From contig CALLPE010000003.1 in the NCBI GenBank assembly GCA_938015445.1, positions 62,001-126,000 on the forward strand: a DNA stretch of 64,000 bases. The letters are read 5' to 3'. Shown one piece after another: positions 8,626 to 18,597 of this stretch (positions are counted from its first letter, which is position 1; each line of letters begins with the position of its first letter). Below the pieces are notes generated by a model. The model had not been told where the DNA came from, did not search any database, and saw only the letters and a program-made list of their open reading frames with translations. The position numbers were made by a program, and so were the translations under genes. Source of the DNA: an uncultured Pirellulales bacterium. GTDB lineage: Bacteria; Planctomycetota; Planctomycetia; Pirellulales; Thermoguttaceae.

Positions 8626-10857
8626 ATGAAAGTTTTGTTCGCGTTACTGGCGCTCGCGGCCGTTGCTTTTAGCAGCGGGCTGGTATGCGCCGAGCCGGTG
8701 CAAGATATCAAGGTGCTGAACGATCGGGCGCCGGATTGCTCTTCGCTTCAAGCGATCTTCCAGTCGGTCACCCGCGGGTGCAACACCGACGACGAAAGGA
8801 TGATCGCCATCTACAACCATCAGCGATATTTGTACTATCACTACGCTTATCCTACCGAAGAAGGTGGCATTTCCTCGCTGAAACTGATTCACGCTTACGG
8901 CTGGGGATTGTGTGGCGGCTTGCACACCGTCATGGCTTCGATTTGGGATGCCGCCGGCTACAAGTATCGCTACCGGGGCTGGAGCAGCCCTGGTCATACT
9001 ACCGTGGAGGTGTTCTACGGCGACCGCTGGCACTGGCTGGATACGTTCTTGAAGTTCTACTGCTGGGTGCCGGACCCGAAAGCACCGGGCGGACGGACGA
9101 TCGCCTCGCAAGAGGACATCCGCGCCAATCCGGCCCTGGTGACAGAGCAGTTCGTGATGGACCAGACGCGCAAGGTTTGCTATCTCAAGGACGATCAACT
9201 GGCTTACATCGGCGACAAGGTGAATTGGACCGCCATGCCGTTTTTGGTCTGCGGCGACGACATTCCCGGTGTACTCTCCGGAGTCCGCAGCAGCAACAAC
9301 GCCGGCAGCCCGCGCGGGTGGGGCGCTATCAAGTTCGATGATCCGAACTATTCCACCGCGGTAAACCTCGCGCCGGGCTACAGTCTGACGCTCGATTGGG
9401 CTCGTGTGCCTGATGCCTGGTATCATCGCGGCGCGAAACAGCATCCGCGCCACACCTGTGGCGACAAGGACATCCGCAACTGCCCGGTGATTGGGCCGCT
9501 ACTGGAGCCGTATCTGAACCAAGGGCCGCGCTCTTGGGAGAACGGCACGTTTAGTTTCCGGCCTGATATGCGCAACGACGCCTTCCTGCGCAGTTTCAAG
9601 CAGGCCGAAAACGTAGTTTGGGAAGGCGGCAAGCTCAAGGCGCAAGACCCATCGAAGCCCGCTGTAGTCGTGGTGGAGATGTCCTCCCCGTACGTCGCCG
9701 TGATCACTAAGGCCGAGGCCGAAGGCGAAGACGTGAAGATCGAGTACTCCAACGACCAGAAGACCTGGAAGGCTGCTCAGATGGGAGCGAATATCGAGGA
9801 GCTGAAAGGCAAATATACTTATTGGGTACGGTTTACTTTCACCAAGCCGGTATCCCAGCTTAGCGTTACGAGCATCGTGCAGCACAATCAAGAGGCGCTG
9901 CCGTACCTGGCACCTGGCAAGAACTCCATCACCATAACGGCGGCCAACCCAGAGGCCCTCGGCAACAACCGGCTGGTGGTCACGTACGCTTATTGTCCCG
10001 GCTGGCGCAACGCCACACCCGAGCAGCTATTCGATCGCGGGGCCGAGGTGGCTCGCGCCCACAGCGCCGAGTGGTCTTCGCAGCCGGTGGTGGTGCAAAA
10101 GGTCATCGACAAGCTGCCGTGCACGTTCGATATAGTGGTGCCTACACCAAAGGGAAAGCAGCCGGTGTATCCACGGATGCTTTTCTTACGGCGCGAAGTA
10201 CTTGGGCCGGGTCAAGAGCCGCTGCCGGTGCCAGCGCCGCCATCGGTTCCCACGGTAGGCCCAAACGAGGAACTGGCCACGCTGCCCAATCCGTGGACCA
10301 TCGGTGCTCGGCCAGCGCCCAAGCTACCACCGCGTGGGACCACAAACATCACGTTCGCGCCGGCGAAAGTCGGCTACGTGAGCAAGCAGGGACAGACGTT
10401 CTCGCACCAGTTCGTCAAGTGGCTGAAGGACAATTCTGACGCCTGGATTATGCTGGTGGCCTTCGATGTGAAGCAACTTGCGGATCCGAAGCAACTGGCC
10501 TCGGCCAAACTGGTCATCTACGTTCACGAGGCGCACGACAAGGCCCCCATGCAAGTGGCGGCGGTGATGCTCGATGCGCCGTTCGAGCCGGGTACGCCGT
10601 ACGACTTCGCCAATTTGGGACGGATGCTGGGCAGCACCATCGTCGACAAGGGTGATCCCAACAAACCATTCGATCCGCCAAAGCGCTACGAACTGGACGT
10701 GACTCAGGCTGTGCGGGCGTGGGCAGGCGGGCAGCCCAACCACGGTCTGGCGGTGCGAATCGTCCCCAATCGCAGCGTGGACGATGGCTGGACAGTGCGC
10801 TTCACCCCGAGCCGCCAAAAGCCGGCCGAGCTTTATATCGAGGTCTTCGAAAAATAG
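8626..10857 (+). CDS. exported transglutaminase-like protein with C-terminal DNRLRE-type module
   Basis: A 743-residue exported protein; the signal peptide is about residues 1-22 and ends LVCAEP. A transglutaminase-like cysteine protease fold spans about 50-200. It carries a full Cys-His-Asp set: C96 in GWGLCGGLH, H124 in SSPGHTTVEV and D139 in HWLDTF. A beta-rich middle region follows. After a Pro-rich linker, the last about 160 residues contain TNITFAPAKVGYV, LVIYVHEAH, RYELDVTQAVRAWAGG and LAVRI, which resemble DNRLRE/CBM96-like beta-sandwich modules. The likely role is a surface or periplasmic protease, amidase or crosslinker with a binding module. AAGGAG lies 8 bases before the ATG at 8626. 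The next gene converges 57 bases downstream. Confidence 0.82.
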   Translation: MKVLFALLALAAVAFSSGLVCAEPVQDIKVLNDRAPDCSSLQAIFQSVTRGCNTDDERMIAIYNHQRYLYYHYAYPTEEGGISSLKLIHAYGWGLCGGLHTVMASIWDAAGYKYRYRGWSSPGHTTVEVFYGDRWHWLDTFLKFYCWVPDPKAPGGRTIASQEDIRANPALVTEQFVMDQTRKVCYLKDDQLAYIGDKVNWTAMPFLVCGDDIPGVLSGVRSSNNAGSPRGWGAIKFDDPNYSTAVNLAPGYSLTLDWARVPDAWYHRGAKQHPRHTCGDKDIRNCPVIGPLLEPYLNQGPRSWENGTFSFRPDMRNDAFLRSFKQAENVVWEGGKLKAQDPSKPAVVVVEMSSPYVAVITKAEAEGEDVKIEYSNDQKTWKAAQMGANIEELKGKYTYWVRFTFTKPVSQLSVTSIVQHNQEALPYLAPGKNSITITAANPEALGNNRLVVTYAYCPGWRNATPEQLFDRGAEVARAHSAEWSSQPVVVQKVIDKLPCTFDIVVPTPKGKQPVYPRMLFLRREVLGPGQEPLPVPAPPSVPTVGPNEELATLPNPWTIGARPAPKLPPRGTTNITFAPAKVGYVSKQGQTFSHQFVKWLKDNSDAWIMLVAFDVKQLADPKQLASAKLVIYVHEAHDKAPMQVAAVMLDAPFEPGTPYDFANLGRMLGSTIVDKGDPNKPFDPPKRYELDVTQAVRAWAGGQPNHGLAVRIVPNRSVDDGWTVRFTPSRQKPAELYIEVFEK

Positions 10858-10914
10858 TCATAGCGCCGCCGCACAGTAAGGCATACTATGGCGCGGTGAC
10901 AGTCGGTCGGACGG

Positions 10915-11913
10915 CTACGCTGCTGGGTTCGTACTCGACTGCGCAGTGGCAGTACCATCGTCGGCAGAAAGCCCCGCTTGCAACTGCCGGCCTTCGTGTG
11001 TGCCGGTAAGCTGCATGAATACGTCTTGCAGCGTGGGCTGTACTTGGGCGAAGTGCTGGACGCGCGCTCCGGACCGGATCAGCGTCTCCAGCAACTGGCA
11101 AACCGCCGCATCGTCGCCGCTCAATTCCACGGAGACCTGAACGCCGTCGGCGTTTACGCACCGCACATCCGGGCGACTGCGCAGGATGGACAACCCTAGT
11201 TGTTGATTTTCCGCAAAACGAATTTCAATGCGCCGATTCCGCCCGATGCAGCGATAGACTTCCACAATCGGCCCGTGAATGACTAGCCTGCCGCCGTGGA
11301 TGATTCCGATCGAGGTGCAGCAATCGGCTAGTTCGGCCAGCACGTGGCTGGAGATCAGGATGGTCTTTCCTTGTCGGGCCAGCCGCTTGAGCACTTCCTT
11401 CAGCTCGATCCGCGCCCAAGGGTCAAGCGCGGTCGAAGGCTCGTCGAGTATGAGCACCGGCGGGTCATGAACCAGTGTTTTGGCAAGGCACAGACGCTGT
11501 TTCATCCCCCGCGACAGCGTCGCCGTGCGCCAGTCCCGGTGGGAAGCTAAACCGAGCATCGCTATCAGTTCATCCACTCGTTGCCGGGCAGCGCGGCGCG
11601 GCAGGCCGTAAGCCCGGGCAAAGAACTCCAAGAATTGCCATACAGTCAAGTTGCCATACACGCCGAAGCCGTCGGGCATGTAGCCGATGTTTCGACGAAC
11701 CTGTAGCGGCTGGCGAGTGACGCTGAAACCGTTGATCCGCCCTTCGCCGGAGGTGGCCTTGAGCAACGTGGCTAGAAAACGGATCGTAGTGGTTTTGCCG
11801 GCTCCATTCGGCCCAATGAACCCGAACAACTCGCCCTGGGGAATGGTCAGATTCAGTCGGTCCACGGCCAGCACGTTGCGGTAGCGCTTTGTGAAATCTA
11901 ACAGTTCGATCAT
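10915..11913 (-). CDS. ABC transporter ATP-binding protein (ABC-2/CcmA type)
   Basis: A 332-residue ATPase. It shows Walker A GPNGAGKTTT, a Q-loop region in GYMPDGFGVYGNLTVWQF, signature LSRGMKQRLCLAKTL, Walker B VLILDEPSTALDP and switch His in LISSHVLAEL. The last about 100 residues form the accessory domain common in ATPases that pair with ABC-2 exporters of drugs, lipids or polysaccharides. No permease lies beside it; the nearest candidates in the window are 44121-45074 and 26837-28729, and the latter already has its own ATPase. Divergent from polA. Confidence 0.88.
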   Translation of the reverse strand: MIELLDFTKRYRNVLAVDRLNLTIPQGELFGFIGPNGAGKTTTIRFLATLLKATSGEGRINGFSVTRQPLQVRRNIGYMPDGFGVYGNLTVWQFLEFFARAYGLPRRAARQRVDELIAMLGLASHRDWRTATLSRGMKQRLCLAKTLVHDPPVLILDEPSTALDPWARIELKEVLKRLARQGKTILISSHVLAELADCCTSIGIIHGGRLVIHGPIVEVYRCIGRNRRIEIRFAENQQLGLSILRSRPDVRCVNADGVQVSVELSGDDAAVCQLLETLIRSGARVQHFAQVQPTLQDVFMQLTGTHEGRQLQAGLSADDGTATAQSSTNPAA

Positions 11914-12242
11914 CGCTTGGTGCTAGAGCATACCGTTGGAAGGATTCGGTGGTCCAGCAGGAGTTGCCATCGGGCTTTGAAGCACAGTGCTTCAGGCCCC
12001 CCCTGCCCCGGAAGCCTGAGTATCCGGCGTTCGCACATCATCACACCCAGAGCGTTAGCGCCCCCAGGGCCAGAACCGTAATCGCTAGCCACGGCCCACG
12101 GTCGCAATCGTCCTGAGTCGCAACTTGTCAGGATGCACTATTTCCATTAGAACGTGATAGAGGTCGTTTTGCATAGTCTTGCATTTTTGTCGGCGCGGCG
12201 TCTGCGCAGCACGGCTTGGCGATGGCAGCTCGAGGGCGTTCC
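11914..12242. other. divergent spacer upstream of polA
   Basis: About 330 bases between the start of the ABC ATPase gene and polA. It must hold both promoters. I see no conserved open frame or strong hairpin. A run of seven C near 11997-12003 is the only compositional feature noted. Confidence 0.4.
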
Positions 12243-15104
12243 ATGTCCCCACCTGCGGACCAACCGACTTTGCCGGGCTTTGAGCCGGAGGAGCCGCCGC
12301 CGCATCACCGGCATCCGATTGAACCGCCGCCGCTGCTGCCGGTTACTTCTGGCAGTCCGCCGCCGGAGAGCTTGGCCGGCCAATCTGTGTGGGTCATCGA
12401 TGCCCATTCCTTGATTCACCAGGTATTCCACGCCATGCCGGCAATGAGCGGCCCGCGCGGCGAGCCGATCGGGGCCGTCTTCGGCTTCACCCGCGACGTG
12501 CTTCACATCCTTCAGGACAAGAAGCCCGATTATCTGTTTTGCGCCTTCGACATGCCGGGCAAGACTTTCCGGCACGAAATATACGACGACTACAAGAAGC
12601 AGCGCCCGCCGATGGACATCGATCTGGTGCCGCAGATGCCATACATTTATCGGGTGATCGAGGCGCTGGGAATACCCGCCCTGGGCTGCCCCGGCTACGA
12701 GGCCGACGACATCCTAGCCACGGTGGCGCGTACCACCGAACAACTCGGCGGCAAGTGTTTTTTGGTCACCGCCGACAAAGACTGCCGGCAACTGATCTCC
12801 GACCGGGTGAAGCTGTACAACATCCGCAAGGATACCGTGTTCGATCGCAAGGCGTTGGCCGAGGAGTGGGGGATCGCCCCGCGGCAAGTGGTGGATTTTC
12901 AAGCGTTGGTGGGCGACGCGGTAGACGGCGTCCCCGGCGTGCCTTCTATCGGCCCGAAAACAGCCCAACAGTTGATCCAACGTTTCGGCAGCCTCGACGT
13001 ACTGCTGGAACGGCTGGCCGACGTGGAACCGCCGAAACGCCAAGAGTTGTTGAGGAAGTACCAGCAACAGGCCTTGCTCAGCCGAGAACTAGTGAAGCTC
13101 AAGGATGATGTGCCGGTGGCAATCGACTGGCGGGCAGGCAAAGCCGCACAGATCGACATCCGCAAAGCGCTGGATGTGTTCCGCGAGCTGGGTTTCCGCA
13201 AGTTCGCCCAACAAGTGCAATCGTTGGCGAAGAGCATCACGGCGGCTTCCGGCACACACATGCAGCCTGTTGCGCCGACCGGTTCCGAAGTCGCGCGGCA
13301 CATTGTGGACACTCCCGAAGCCCTGGCAGACTTCTTGTCGCAGTTGGGCAGGCAGAAGTGCATTTCGGTCGATACCGAGACTACGCATCTGTGGCCGCGC
13401 TGGGCAGAACTGGTCGGGATTAGCTTTGCGTGGGACGGCGGACAATCGTGGTACATCCCCTTGCGCGCCCCGGAAGGCCAACGCTGCCTCCCACCGCAGT
13501 TGGTGCTGGAAGCTCTAAAGCCGATCCTGGAGAACTCGCAAATCGAAAAAATCGGCCAGAACCTCAAGTACGACATGATAGTGTTTCGTTCTGCCGGCGA
13601 CGTGCGCCTGTCTGGCGTGGCCTTCGACACCATGGTTGCCAGCTACTTGCTCGAAGCCGGCCAACGTACCCACAGCCTCGACGAGCTGGCCAAACGCTAT
13701 CTTGATCGGCCGACCATCAGGATCGAAGAGCTTATCGGCAGCGGCAAAAAGCAAAAAAGCATGGACCAGGTGCCCGTCGAAAGGATTGCCCAGTATGCAG
13801 GCGATCATGCGCTGCTCCCGTTGCAGTTGCGGCCGATACTCAGCAAGCGTATCCACGAGCAGGAGCTGCACGAGTTGCTAGTAGAGCTGGAACTGCCGCT
13901 GGTAGAAGTCCTGGCGGAGATGGAATACAATGGTGTGCGGATCGACGTCGAGTTTCTGTCGCAGCTCAGCCGGCGATACGCCGAAAAAATGCAGGCCCTG
14001 GAAGCCGAAATCCATCAACTGGCCGGCCGGCATTTCAACATCGCTTCGCCCAAGCAACTTCAAGAGGTGCTGTTCGACCAGTTGAAGTTGCACGTGGTAA
14101 AACGCACCGCCAAGACCGGGCCTAGCACCGACGCCGAAGTGCTGGAAGTCCTCGCGCAGAAACATCCCTTGCCCGCGAAAATCCTTCAGTACCGCCAGTA
14201 CGCCAAACTCAAGGGCACTTACGTCGATGCACTTCCCCAGATGGTGCATCCGCGGACAGGTCGGGTACACGCTTCGTTCCATCAGGCGGTTACCGCCACC
14301 GGGCGGCTGAGCAGCAGCGATCCAAATCTTCAGAACATTCCGGTTCGCACTGAAGAGGGACGGGAGATACGCGCGGCGTTCGTGCCGGGTGAGGCAGGTT
14401 GGCTACTGCTATCGGCCGACTATTCGCAGATCGAATTGCGGATACTGGCACACCTGTCGGGCGACGAAGGGCTTTGCGAGGCGTTCATGCGCGACGAGGA
14501 CATTCACGCGCGCGTAGCCGCTCAAGTCAACGGCGTGCCGCTGGAACAAGTGACCCCGCAGATGAGAAGAGTGGCAAAAACGATAAACTTTGGCATAATT
14601 TACGGACAAACCCCTGCTGGGTTGGCCAAGGTTTTGGGGATCGAAAAACAGGCCGCCGCTGGGTTTATCGAGAGCTACTTTGCCGGGTATCCCCGCATCG
14701 AGCAGTTCCTGGTCGAGGTGTTAAACGATTGTCGCGAAAAAGGTTATGTATCTACATTGTTGGGCCGCCGCAGGGCTATCCGCGGCATCCGCCCAGAGCC
14801 TACACGCCAGCGGAACCTTCCCGAACGCACCGCCGTAAATACAGTTGTACAGGGGTCCGCAGCCGATCTGATAAAAAAGGCGATGGTGGCAATCCATCGT
14901 CGCTTGCAGCAGGAACGCTTGCAGGCGCGCCTGTTGCTGCAAATACACGACGAACTGGTCTTCGAAGTCGCCGCCGAGCATCTGGGCGATTTGGCTCGCT
15001 TGGTGCGGGACGAGATGACCGGGGTCTATCCGCTGCGCGTCCCTTTGAAGGTGGACCTCAGCGCCGGGCCGAACTGGGCCCAAACCAGCGAAATCGCCGT
15101 GTAG
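12243..15104 (+). CDS. polA: DNA polymerase I
   Basis: A 953-residue family A polymerase for repair and Okazaki-fragment processing. A Pro-rich N-terminal leader of about 45 residues precedes the 5'-nuclease domain (VWVIDAHSLIHQVFHA, GYEADDILATV, LVTADKDCRQL, GVPGVPSIGPKTA). The 3'-5' exonuclease domain has D377 and E379 (VDTETT), D444 (NLKYD) and Y518. At the position of the fourth acidic ligand (E. coli D501) the sequence is YAGDH, with His522. Proofreading may therefore be weakened. The polymerase domain is intact: motif A SADYSQIELR, O-helix RRVAKTINFGIIYG, motif C QIHDELVFEV. The start at 12243 is preferred over 12216 because a GAGGG lies upstream. Length is typical. Confidence 0.95.
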   Translation: MSPPADQPTLPGFEPEEPPPHHRHPIEPPPLLPVTSGSPPPESLAGQSVWVIDAHSLIHQVFHAMPAMSGPRGEPIGAVFGFTRDVLHILQDKKPDYLFCAFDMPGKTFRHEIYDDYKKQRPPMDIDLVPQMPYIYRVIEALGIPALGCPGYEADDILATVARTTEQLGGKCFLVTADKDCRQLISDRVKLYNIRKDTVFDRKALAEEWGIAPRQVVDFQALVGDAVDGVPGVPSIGPKTAQQLIQRFGSLDVLLERLADVEPPKRQELLRKYQQQALLSRELVKLKDDVPVAIDWRAGKAAQIDIRKALDVFRELGFRKFAQQVQSLAKSITAASGTHMQPVAPTGSEVARHIVDTPEALADFLSQLGRQKCISVDTETTHLWPRWAELVGISFAWDGGQSWYIPLRAPEGQRCLPPQLVLEALKPILENSQIEKIGQNLKYDMIVFRSAGDVRLSGVAFDTMVASYLLEAGQRTHSLDELAKRYLDRPTIRIEELIGSGKKQKSMDQVPVERIAQYAGDHALLPLQLRPILSKRIHEQELHELLVELELPLVEVLAEMEYNGVRIDVEFLSQLSRRYAEKMQALEAEIHQLAGRHFNIASPKQLQEVLFDQLKLHVVKRTAKTGPSTDAEVLEVLAQKHPLPAKILQYRQYAKLKGTYVDALPQMVHPRTGRVHASFHQAVTATGRLSSSDPNLQNIPVRTEEGREIRAAFVPGEAGWLLLSADYSQIELRILAHLSGDEGLCEAFMRDEDIHARVAAQVNGVPLEQVTPQMRRVAKTINFGIIYGQTPAGLAKVLGIEKQAAAGFIESYFAGYPRIEQFLVEVLNDCREKGYVSTLLGRRRAIRGIRPEPTRQRNLPERTAVNTVVQGSAADLIKKAMVAIHRRLQQERLQARLLLQIHDELVFEVAAEHLGDLARLVRDEMTGVYPLRVPLKVDLSAGPNWAQTSEIAV

Positions 15105-15285
15105 GCGTATACTCATAGGGTGTTTCCCCCTTTTAGTAGCCCCTCGGTAAACATGACAACCTATCATTAAGCGACCAATAAGTCGGTGCCCCAAAAGCGG
15201 TGGAGCATTTCGGTAAGTCCCTGGGGCCAGGCCGTCCGCCGTGGGGCAACCGTCGAATTAAGGCAGTTTGATGCACACGCTTGGT

Positions 15286-15322
15286 TGGTGCCGACGCTTA
15301 ATTCGCTGGTGCCGACGCTTAA
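15286..15322. repeat. 21-bp-period duplication in the polA-coaE spacer
   Basis: The 16-bp word tggtgccgacgcttaa occurs at 15286-15301 and again at 15307-15322, exactly 21 bases apart. A looser relative (gcgacgtttaaatg) sits right at the coaE start codon near 15385, so the duplication may have reshaped the gene's leader. Confidence 0.75.
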
Positions 15323-15384
15323 ATGTTGAATGAAGATAAATGTAGAAAGTTTGGTGCAGACCGTTCGCCAGGGGCGACGTTTAA

Positions 15385-15984
15385 ATGAAAATAATCGGGT
15401 TGCTCGGTGGAATCGCCAGCGGCAAGAGCCTTGTGGCGCGGTTGCTTGCCGGGATGGGGGCGGGGCTGTTGGACGCCGACCGAGCGGGACATCAGGTTTT
15501 GCGGTTACCACACATCGCCGCCGCGGCACGCCAACGTTGGGGTGACGCTGTATTTGGGCCCGATGGCGCACTAGACCGCTGCAAAATCGCCCGCATCGTC
15601 TTCGCCCCTGGCGAGCACGGCGACAAAGAAAGGAAGTTCCTACAAGAACTCACACACCCGGAGATCGGTCGGCTGCTTTCGGAGCAAGCTTGCCAGTACG
15701 CAAACGCGGGAAAAAAAGCGGCAGTGCTCGATGCCGCGTTGCTTTTGGAAGCCGGATGGGATAAGCTATGTAAGATGCTGGTGTTTGTCGACGCGCCGTT
15801 GGAGTTGCGGCACGACCGTGCGCTACAGCGGGGATGGACCACCCAGGACTTCATCGCACGCGAAGCCGCGCAACTGCCTATCGAGCAGAAGCGCGCCCGG
15901 GCCGACCTAATCATCGATAACTCCGCTACCGTCGAGTACACCCAAGCCCAAGTCGAGCGCTTATGGCAGTCGCTGGGCGACTGA
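15385..15984 (+). CDS. coaE: dephospho-CoA kinase
   Basis: A 199-residue P-loop kinase that phosphorylates the 3'-hydroxyl of dephospho-CoA, the last step of coenzyme A synthesis in the cytosol. The N-terminus [15 protein letters not shown] carries the P-loop. [10 protein letters not shown] matches the conserved substrate-binding DAD segment, and the lid and CoA-binding region includes [10 protein letters not shown] and [37 protein letters not shown] is the usual C-terminal strand and helix. Length is normal for the family. No strong ribosome-binding site precedes the ATG. It lies between polA and rho on the same strand. Confidence 0.93.
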   Translation: MKIIGLLGGIASGKSLVARLLAGMGAGLLDADRAGHQVLRLPHIAAAARQRWGDAVFGPDGALDRCKIARIVFAPGEHGDKERKFLQELTHPEIGRLLSEQACQYANAGKKAAVLDAALLLEAGWDKLCKMLVFVDAPLELRHDRALQRGWTTQDFIAREAAQLPIEQKRARADLIIDNSATVEYTQAQVERLWQSLGD

Positions 15985-16129
15985 GCGTCGCTTGTCAGCT
16001 TGCTTATTGGCCGTTCGGGAACAGGTTTCTCTTTTCCGCATTAGTCAGCTTCAACCGTTTGTACTACCCGCCGCCGACGCCTTCCGAGCGTCGGCCGAGA
16101 GTTTCCTATCAGCATGGGGGACGTTCGTC

Positions 16130-17692
16130 ATGGCACGTACCAGAGAGTCGAGAACTTCTGCTGAAAACCGCAAAGAAAAACAACCGACAACCTGTGCGGC
16201 GAAGCAGCCCGGCGAAGAGCTGCGCCAGTCGGTTATGCCTCAGCAACCAGGCGAAACTGCCTCGGCGGCAACCCAGGGCGTGGCGGCAGAGTCGCTCGCC
16301 AACCAGACCGATTACGAGCTGGAGGACGAGCCGCTCTCGCTGGCCGAAGAGATAGTTGCCCAGGAAGCCGCCGGCATTAAGGACGAAATCGACGCCCGTT
16401 ACGAGCAGATCAAAGCCTCCGGCGATACCCATATCGCGCAATTGCAGCGGATGAGCATGGCCGAGCTGATCGAAGAGGCCCGCAAAGAGAATCTCTCCGA
16501 CTACGCCGGCATGAAGCGGCAAGACTTGATATTCAGGATTCTCAAAGAGCGGGTGAAGATGAACGGGCTGATGTACGGCGAAGGCACGCTGGAGGTGCTG
16601 CCCGATGGTTTCGGTTTCCTCCGCAGCCCGGAATACCATTACCTGTCGTGTCCTGATGACATCTATGTCTCGCCGAGTCAGATTCGTCGCTTTGCGTTGA
16701 AGACTGGGGACACGGTGTCCGGGCAGATTCGGCCGCCCAAGGAGAACGAGCGCTATTTCGCTTTGTTGCGGGTGGAAGCGGTCAATTACGAAGACCCGAA
16801 CCTGGCAGCGTCAAAAATCCCTTTCGATGACCTGACGCCCCTGCATCCCGATACCCGCATCCGCTTGGAAACCACGCCCGATGAACTATCCATGCGGGTG
16901 GTGGATTTGATTGTGCCGGTGGGATTCGGTCAGCGGGGATTGATCGTCAGTCCACCACGGGCAGGCAAGACCATCTTGCTGCAAAAGATGGCGAAGGCGG
17001 CTTTGACCAATTATCCGGATATCTACGTCTTCATGCTCCTGATCGACGAGCGGCCCGAGGAAGTCACCGACATGGAACGCCAAGTCAAGGGCCGCAACTG
17101 CGAGGTGATCAGCTCCACCTTCGACGAACCGGCCTCGCGCCACATTCAGGTTTCCGAGATGGTGCTGGCCAAGGCCAAGCGGATGGTGGAATACGGACGG
17201 GACGTGATAATCTTCCTGGATTCAATCACCCGGCTGGCCCGGGCATGGAATGCCGAGTGCCCCAATTCCGGCAAGACCCTCTCGGGCGGCGTGGACGCCA
17301 ACGCCTTGCAGCGGCCCAAGCGGTTCTTCGGCTCGGCGCGGAAGGTGGAAGAAGGCGGATCGCTGACGATCATCGCCACTGCGCTGATCGATACCGGCAG
17401 CCGCATGGACGAGGTGATCTTCGAGGAGTTCAAAGGCACCGGCAACCTAGAAATCGTGCTCGACCGGCAGCTTGTGGATCGGCGCATCTGGCCGGCCATC
17501 GACATCAACCGCAGCGGCACCCGCCGGGAAGAAATGCTCATGGACCCGGAGGAACATCGCCGCGTGTGCATCCTGCGCCGCGTGCTCAGTGGGATGAATC
17601 CCCCGGAAGCAATGGAACTGCTGCTCAGCCGACTGCAAAAGACCAGGACCAACGCCGAGTTCCTCATGTCGCTGAACATGAAGGCCATGTAG
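16130..17692 (+). CDS. rho: transcription termination factor Rho
   Basis: A 520-residue hexameric RNA helicase that terminates transcription. From the ATG at 16130 an N-terminal acidic, low-complexity extension of about 100 residues precedes the Rho-N helical domain ([15 protein letters not shown]). The cold-shock-like RNA-binding domain follows ([30 protein letters not shown]). The ATPase core has P-loop [12 protein letters not shown], Walker [15 protein letters not shown], the Q-loop region [20 protein letters not shown], and arginine-rich [15 protein letters not shown]. An in-frame start at 15992 overlaps the coaE tail and looks non-genuine; GGGGGA precedes 16130. Confidence 0.95.
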   Translation: MARTRESRTSAENRKEKQPTTCAAKQPGEELRQSVMPQQPGETASAATQGVAAESLANQTDYELEDEPLSLAEEIVAQEAAGIKDEIDARYEQIKASGDTHIAQLQRMSMAELIEEARKENLSDYAGMKRQDLIFRILKERVKMNGLMYGEGTLEVLPDGFGFLRSPEYHYLSCPDDIYVSPSQIRRFALKTGDTVSGQIRPPKENERYFALLRVEAVNYEDPNLAASKIPFDDLTPLHPDTRIRLETTPDELSMRVVDLIVPVGFGQRGLIVSPPRAGKTILLQKMAKAALTNYPDIYVFMLLIDERPEEVTDMERQVKGRNCEVISSTFDEPASRHIQVSEMVLAKAKRMVEYGRDVIIFLDSITRLARAWNAECPNSGKTLSGGVDANALQRPKRFFGSARKVEEGGSLTIIATALIDTGSRMDEVIFEEFKGTGNLEIVLDRQLVDRRIWPAIDINRSGTRREEMLMDPEEHRRVCILRRVLSGMNPPEAMELLLSRLQKTRTNAEFLMSLNMKAM

Positions 17693-17800
17693 TTTCGCGG
17701 CGTGCTACGGTGTGCCATCAGGGCTCATGAGGCGTATAGTGTCAATCTGCCGAGCCAAGCGGCCAATAGTTACCCGGTTCGTCCACTTCGAGTTTTCGCC

Positions 17801-18412
17801 ATGCCGATTGTGTACCAAGTAGATTTGATTGGGCCGGACACACCCGCAGCAAGCAGCGACTCGACAAGCAGCGCTCCAGAAGCATCGGCGACCCGCCCGG
17901 CGGACATGTTGCCCACATCATCCACGACGACGTCGTTTGGCCGGTTCGCCATCGTGGTGTCGCGCTTTAACGAGTCGATCACCCGGCGGTTGTTACAGGG
18001 GGCGGTCGATACTTTGCTCGCCCACGGCGTGCCGGACGACAACATCGAAATCGCCTGGGTGCCCGGCGCTTTTGAAATCCCCACTGTGGCCGAGCGGATG
18101 GCCGCTAGCCGTCGTTACGCGGCAGTGATCTGCCTGGGGGCGGTGATCCGCGGCGAGACCACCCACGATCAGCATATCAACCGGGCCGTCAGCACCGCGT
18201 TGTGCCAAATCGGCGTGCATCACGGCCTGCCGGTGATCTTCGGGGTACTGACTTGCAACACGCTGGAGCAGGCCATTGCCCGATCCGGCGGACAGTCGGC
18301 AACCACCGGCAAAGACCAGCCCGACGCACGATTGGGCAACAAAGGGGTCGATGCCGCCAAGGCCGCACTAGAGATGGTGGGCCTGATGCGCAAGCTTCCG
18401 CCGCCGTCGTAA
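17801..18412 (+). CDS. ribH: 6,7-dimethyl-8-ribityllumazine synthase
   Basis: Lumazine synthase condenses a pyrimidinedione with dihydroxybutanone phosphate in riboflavin synthesis. From the ATG at 17801 the product has 203 residues, longer than the usual about 155. It has a Ser/Thr/Ala-rich N-terminal extension of about 45 residues and a short Gly/Gln/Asp insert (about RSGGQSATTGKDQPD) before the conserved RLGNKGVDAAKAALEM tail. Family motifs are FAIVVSRFNESIT, WVPGAFEIP, the catalytic loop GAVIRGETTHDQH and FGVLTCNTLEQA. The extension may decorate the capsid-like oligomer. The gene leads the ribH-nusB-ftsY block. Confidence 0.92.
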   Translation: MPIVYQVDLIGPDTPAASSDSTSSAPEASATRPADMLPTSSTTTSFGRFAIVVSRFNESITRRLLQGAVDTLLAHGVPDDNIEIAWVPGAFEIPTVAERMAASRRYAAVICLGAVIRGETTHDQHINRAVSTALCQIGVHHGLPVIFGVLTCNTLEQAIARSGGQSATTGKDQPDARLGNKGVDAAKAALEMVGLMRKLPPPS

Positions 18413-18597
18413 TCTTACCACCGGCGCTGCCGGTATAGCCGCTATGTGCTGTCGCTGCTGAGGGACTGGGTTCGCTGGCCGCTCTGGCTGGTTTGGCCGC
18501 TGCCACTGGGCTGTTCTCGGCAGCCGGATTGACAGCGGGACAAGCCTACAACATCATCACGGTTTGTTATGCCAGATCAAAGCGATTGGCAATCGTC

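Noticed and set aside
11910..12107. Minus-strand frame upstream of the ABC ATPase gene
   Set aside because: Short, overlaps the ATPase start, and sits in the divergent promoter region without conserved features.
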